6,752 nt of DNA, from assembly GCA_947470165.1 (NCBI GenBank), contig CANISN010000090.1, positions 1 to 6,752 of the forward strand. Reading direction: 5' to 3'. The first letter of the stretch is position 1. Each line of letters opens with the position of its first letter. This document shows, one piece after another, positions 6,100 to 6,752 of this stretch. A program made the position numbers and the translations under genes. Origin of the DNA: Burkholderiaceae bacterium (GTDB lineage Bacteria > Pseudomonadota > Gammaproteobacteria > Burkholderiales > Burkholderiaceae). The notes under the pieces were generated by a model. That model searched no databases. It saw only the letters and a program-made list of their open reading frames with translations, and had not been told where the DNA came from.

Positions 6100-6665
6100 A
6101 AAGACACTCACTCGCTTGGCATATTTTAAAGTGGCGTGCCACTGTAATGATTGTGCTTGGTATGAAAAATCAGGCCATGGAAGTGTTTGAAGAAATGCTC
6201 AAGCAGTTTCCGAATGATGTTTACGCCATTAATAGCCTTGCCTATATGAAAACCGAATGCGGTGATAAAGAAGGCGCGATTGCTGACTACAAGCGACTCA
6301 TGCTATCTCCTGATGCCACAGCAGCTACTTGGTATAACCTCGGCTTCTTGCAAGAGGAAGTCGGCCAAATTCAGGATGCCGAACACAGTTTTCGGCAAGC
6401 AATCAAAATCAATGAAAAGTTAGATCAAGCTTGGTATGGTCTTGGCTTGGTTCTGATTCAATTGCAACGCTTTGATGAGGCGATTAAAGCCCTCAAGAAG
6501 AATACTCAACTGCAGCCCATGAGCCCTTACGCTTGGTATCAACTCGCGCGGGTTTATGTCGAGCGCAACCAGCCTGATGAGGCGACCAAAATTATTCGTC
6601 ATTTAAAAGAGTTTGAACCTAAGTTTGCTAAGCAGCTGGAGCAGGAAACCGGTTTAGCTGCTTAG
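6090..6665 (+). CDS. Tetratricopeptide-repeat (TPR) protein
   Basis: This is a 191-residue protein made almost wholly of TPR units of about 34 residues. The first is partial (about 16-43), and the rest begin at about 44 (VYAINSLAYMKTECGDKEGAIADYKRLM), 78, 112 and 147. Repeats 3 to 5 show the W-x-x-L-G/A core (TWYNLGFL, AWYGLGLV, AWYQLARV) and end in a proline- or lysine-bearing turn. There is no signal peptide or clear membrane helix, although residues 10-24 (WHILKWRATVMIVLG) are hydrophobic. TPR arrays bind partner proteins; the partner is unknown, with the overlapping small membrane protein the obvious candidate. ATG 6090 is chosen over the in-frame TTG at 6066 because GGGA (6079-6082) lies 7 bases before it and it overlaps the upstream stop by 10 bases, a usual coupling arrangement. 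Confidence 0.88.
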   Translation: MSVKRHSLAWHILKWRATVMIVLGMKNQAMEVFEEMLKQFPNDVYAINSLAYMKTECGDKEGAIADYKRLMLSPDATAATWYNLGFLQEEVGQIQDAEHSFRQAIKINEKLDQAWYGLGLVLIQLQRFDEAIKALKKNTQLQPMSPYAWYQLARVYVERNQPDEATKIIRHLKEFEPKFAKQLEQETGLAA

Positions 6666-6711
6666 AGGTTTTTAGTAAAAGGCAATTGTTGTAGAAGTAT
6701 TTTTTTAACTT

Positions 6712-6718
6712 AAGGGAG
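6712..6718 (+). promoter_or_regulatory. Shine-Dalgarno sequence of the right-edge gene
   Basis: AAGGGAG lies 8 bases before an ATG at 6727. It is the best ribosome binding site in the window and supports a real gene start there. Confidence 0.75.
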
Positions 6719-6726
6719 AAACTGTT

Positions 6727-6752
6727 ATGCAATTAACAGAATCGCATAAGCA
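6727..6752 (+). CDS. Start of a gene cut by the right edge
   Basis: ATG at 6727 opens a frame reading MQLTESHK before the window ends. The strong AAGGGAG site upstream supports it. Eight residues are too few to name the product. It lies 61 bases after the TPR stop, with no clear terminator between, so it may or may not be co-transcribed. Confidence 0.65.

Overview
The window looks like ordinary chromosome from a betaproteobacterium of moderate to low GC. The gene families and protein style suggest Burkholderiaceae, possibly a Polynucleobacter-like freshwater bacterium. That is an inference from family resemblance and base composition judged by eye, since the window holds no rRNA or marker gene. 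No phage, IS element, CRISPR array or defence locus can be supported.

Layout. (1) Positions 1-861 hold the C-terminal half of an MHS-type MFS transporter with a large periplasmic insert. It is closed by a strong intrinsic terminator at 888-914 that lies between convergent genes. (2) A YiiM-like MOSC-domain protein is on the minus strand (936-1547). It is divergent from a small secreted protein of unknown function (1595-2005), with only 47 bases between them. (3) A DedA-family membrane protein with a TTG start (2073-2726) is followed after 17 bases by a CAT-anticodon tRNA, probably elongator tRNA-Met (2744-2820). (4) A 285-base gap (2821-3105) holds an AT-rich hairpin, a perfect 30-bp palindrome and a short start-less open frame that may be a gene remnant. 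(5) A tightly spaced pair follows: a 634-residue cNMP-like/CBS/DUF294 nucleotidyltransferase (3106-5010) and, 3 bases later, a DEDDh exonuclease (5014-5679). (6) After an AT-rich gap with a possible weak terminator come a two-helix membrane protein and a TPR protein that overlap by 10 bases (5803-6665). (7) The first codons of another gene, with a good ribosome binding site, run off the right edge (6727-6752).

The most coherent functional unit is the nucleotidyltransferase/exonuclease pair. In other proteobacteria, relatives of these two genes are found together and are linked to acetate use. No acetate gene is visible here, and the biochemical role of the pair is to my knowledge not settled. 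The small membrane protein and the TPR protein form a second, translationally coupled unit of unknown function. The strongest structure not explained by genes is the 30-bp palindrome at 2954-2983. I do not see convincing evidence of a wholly new system.
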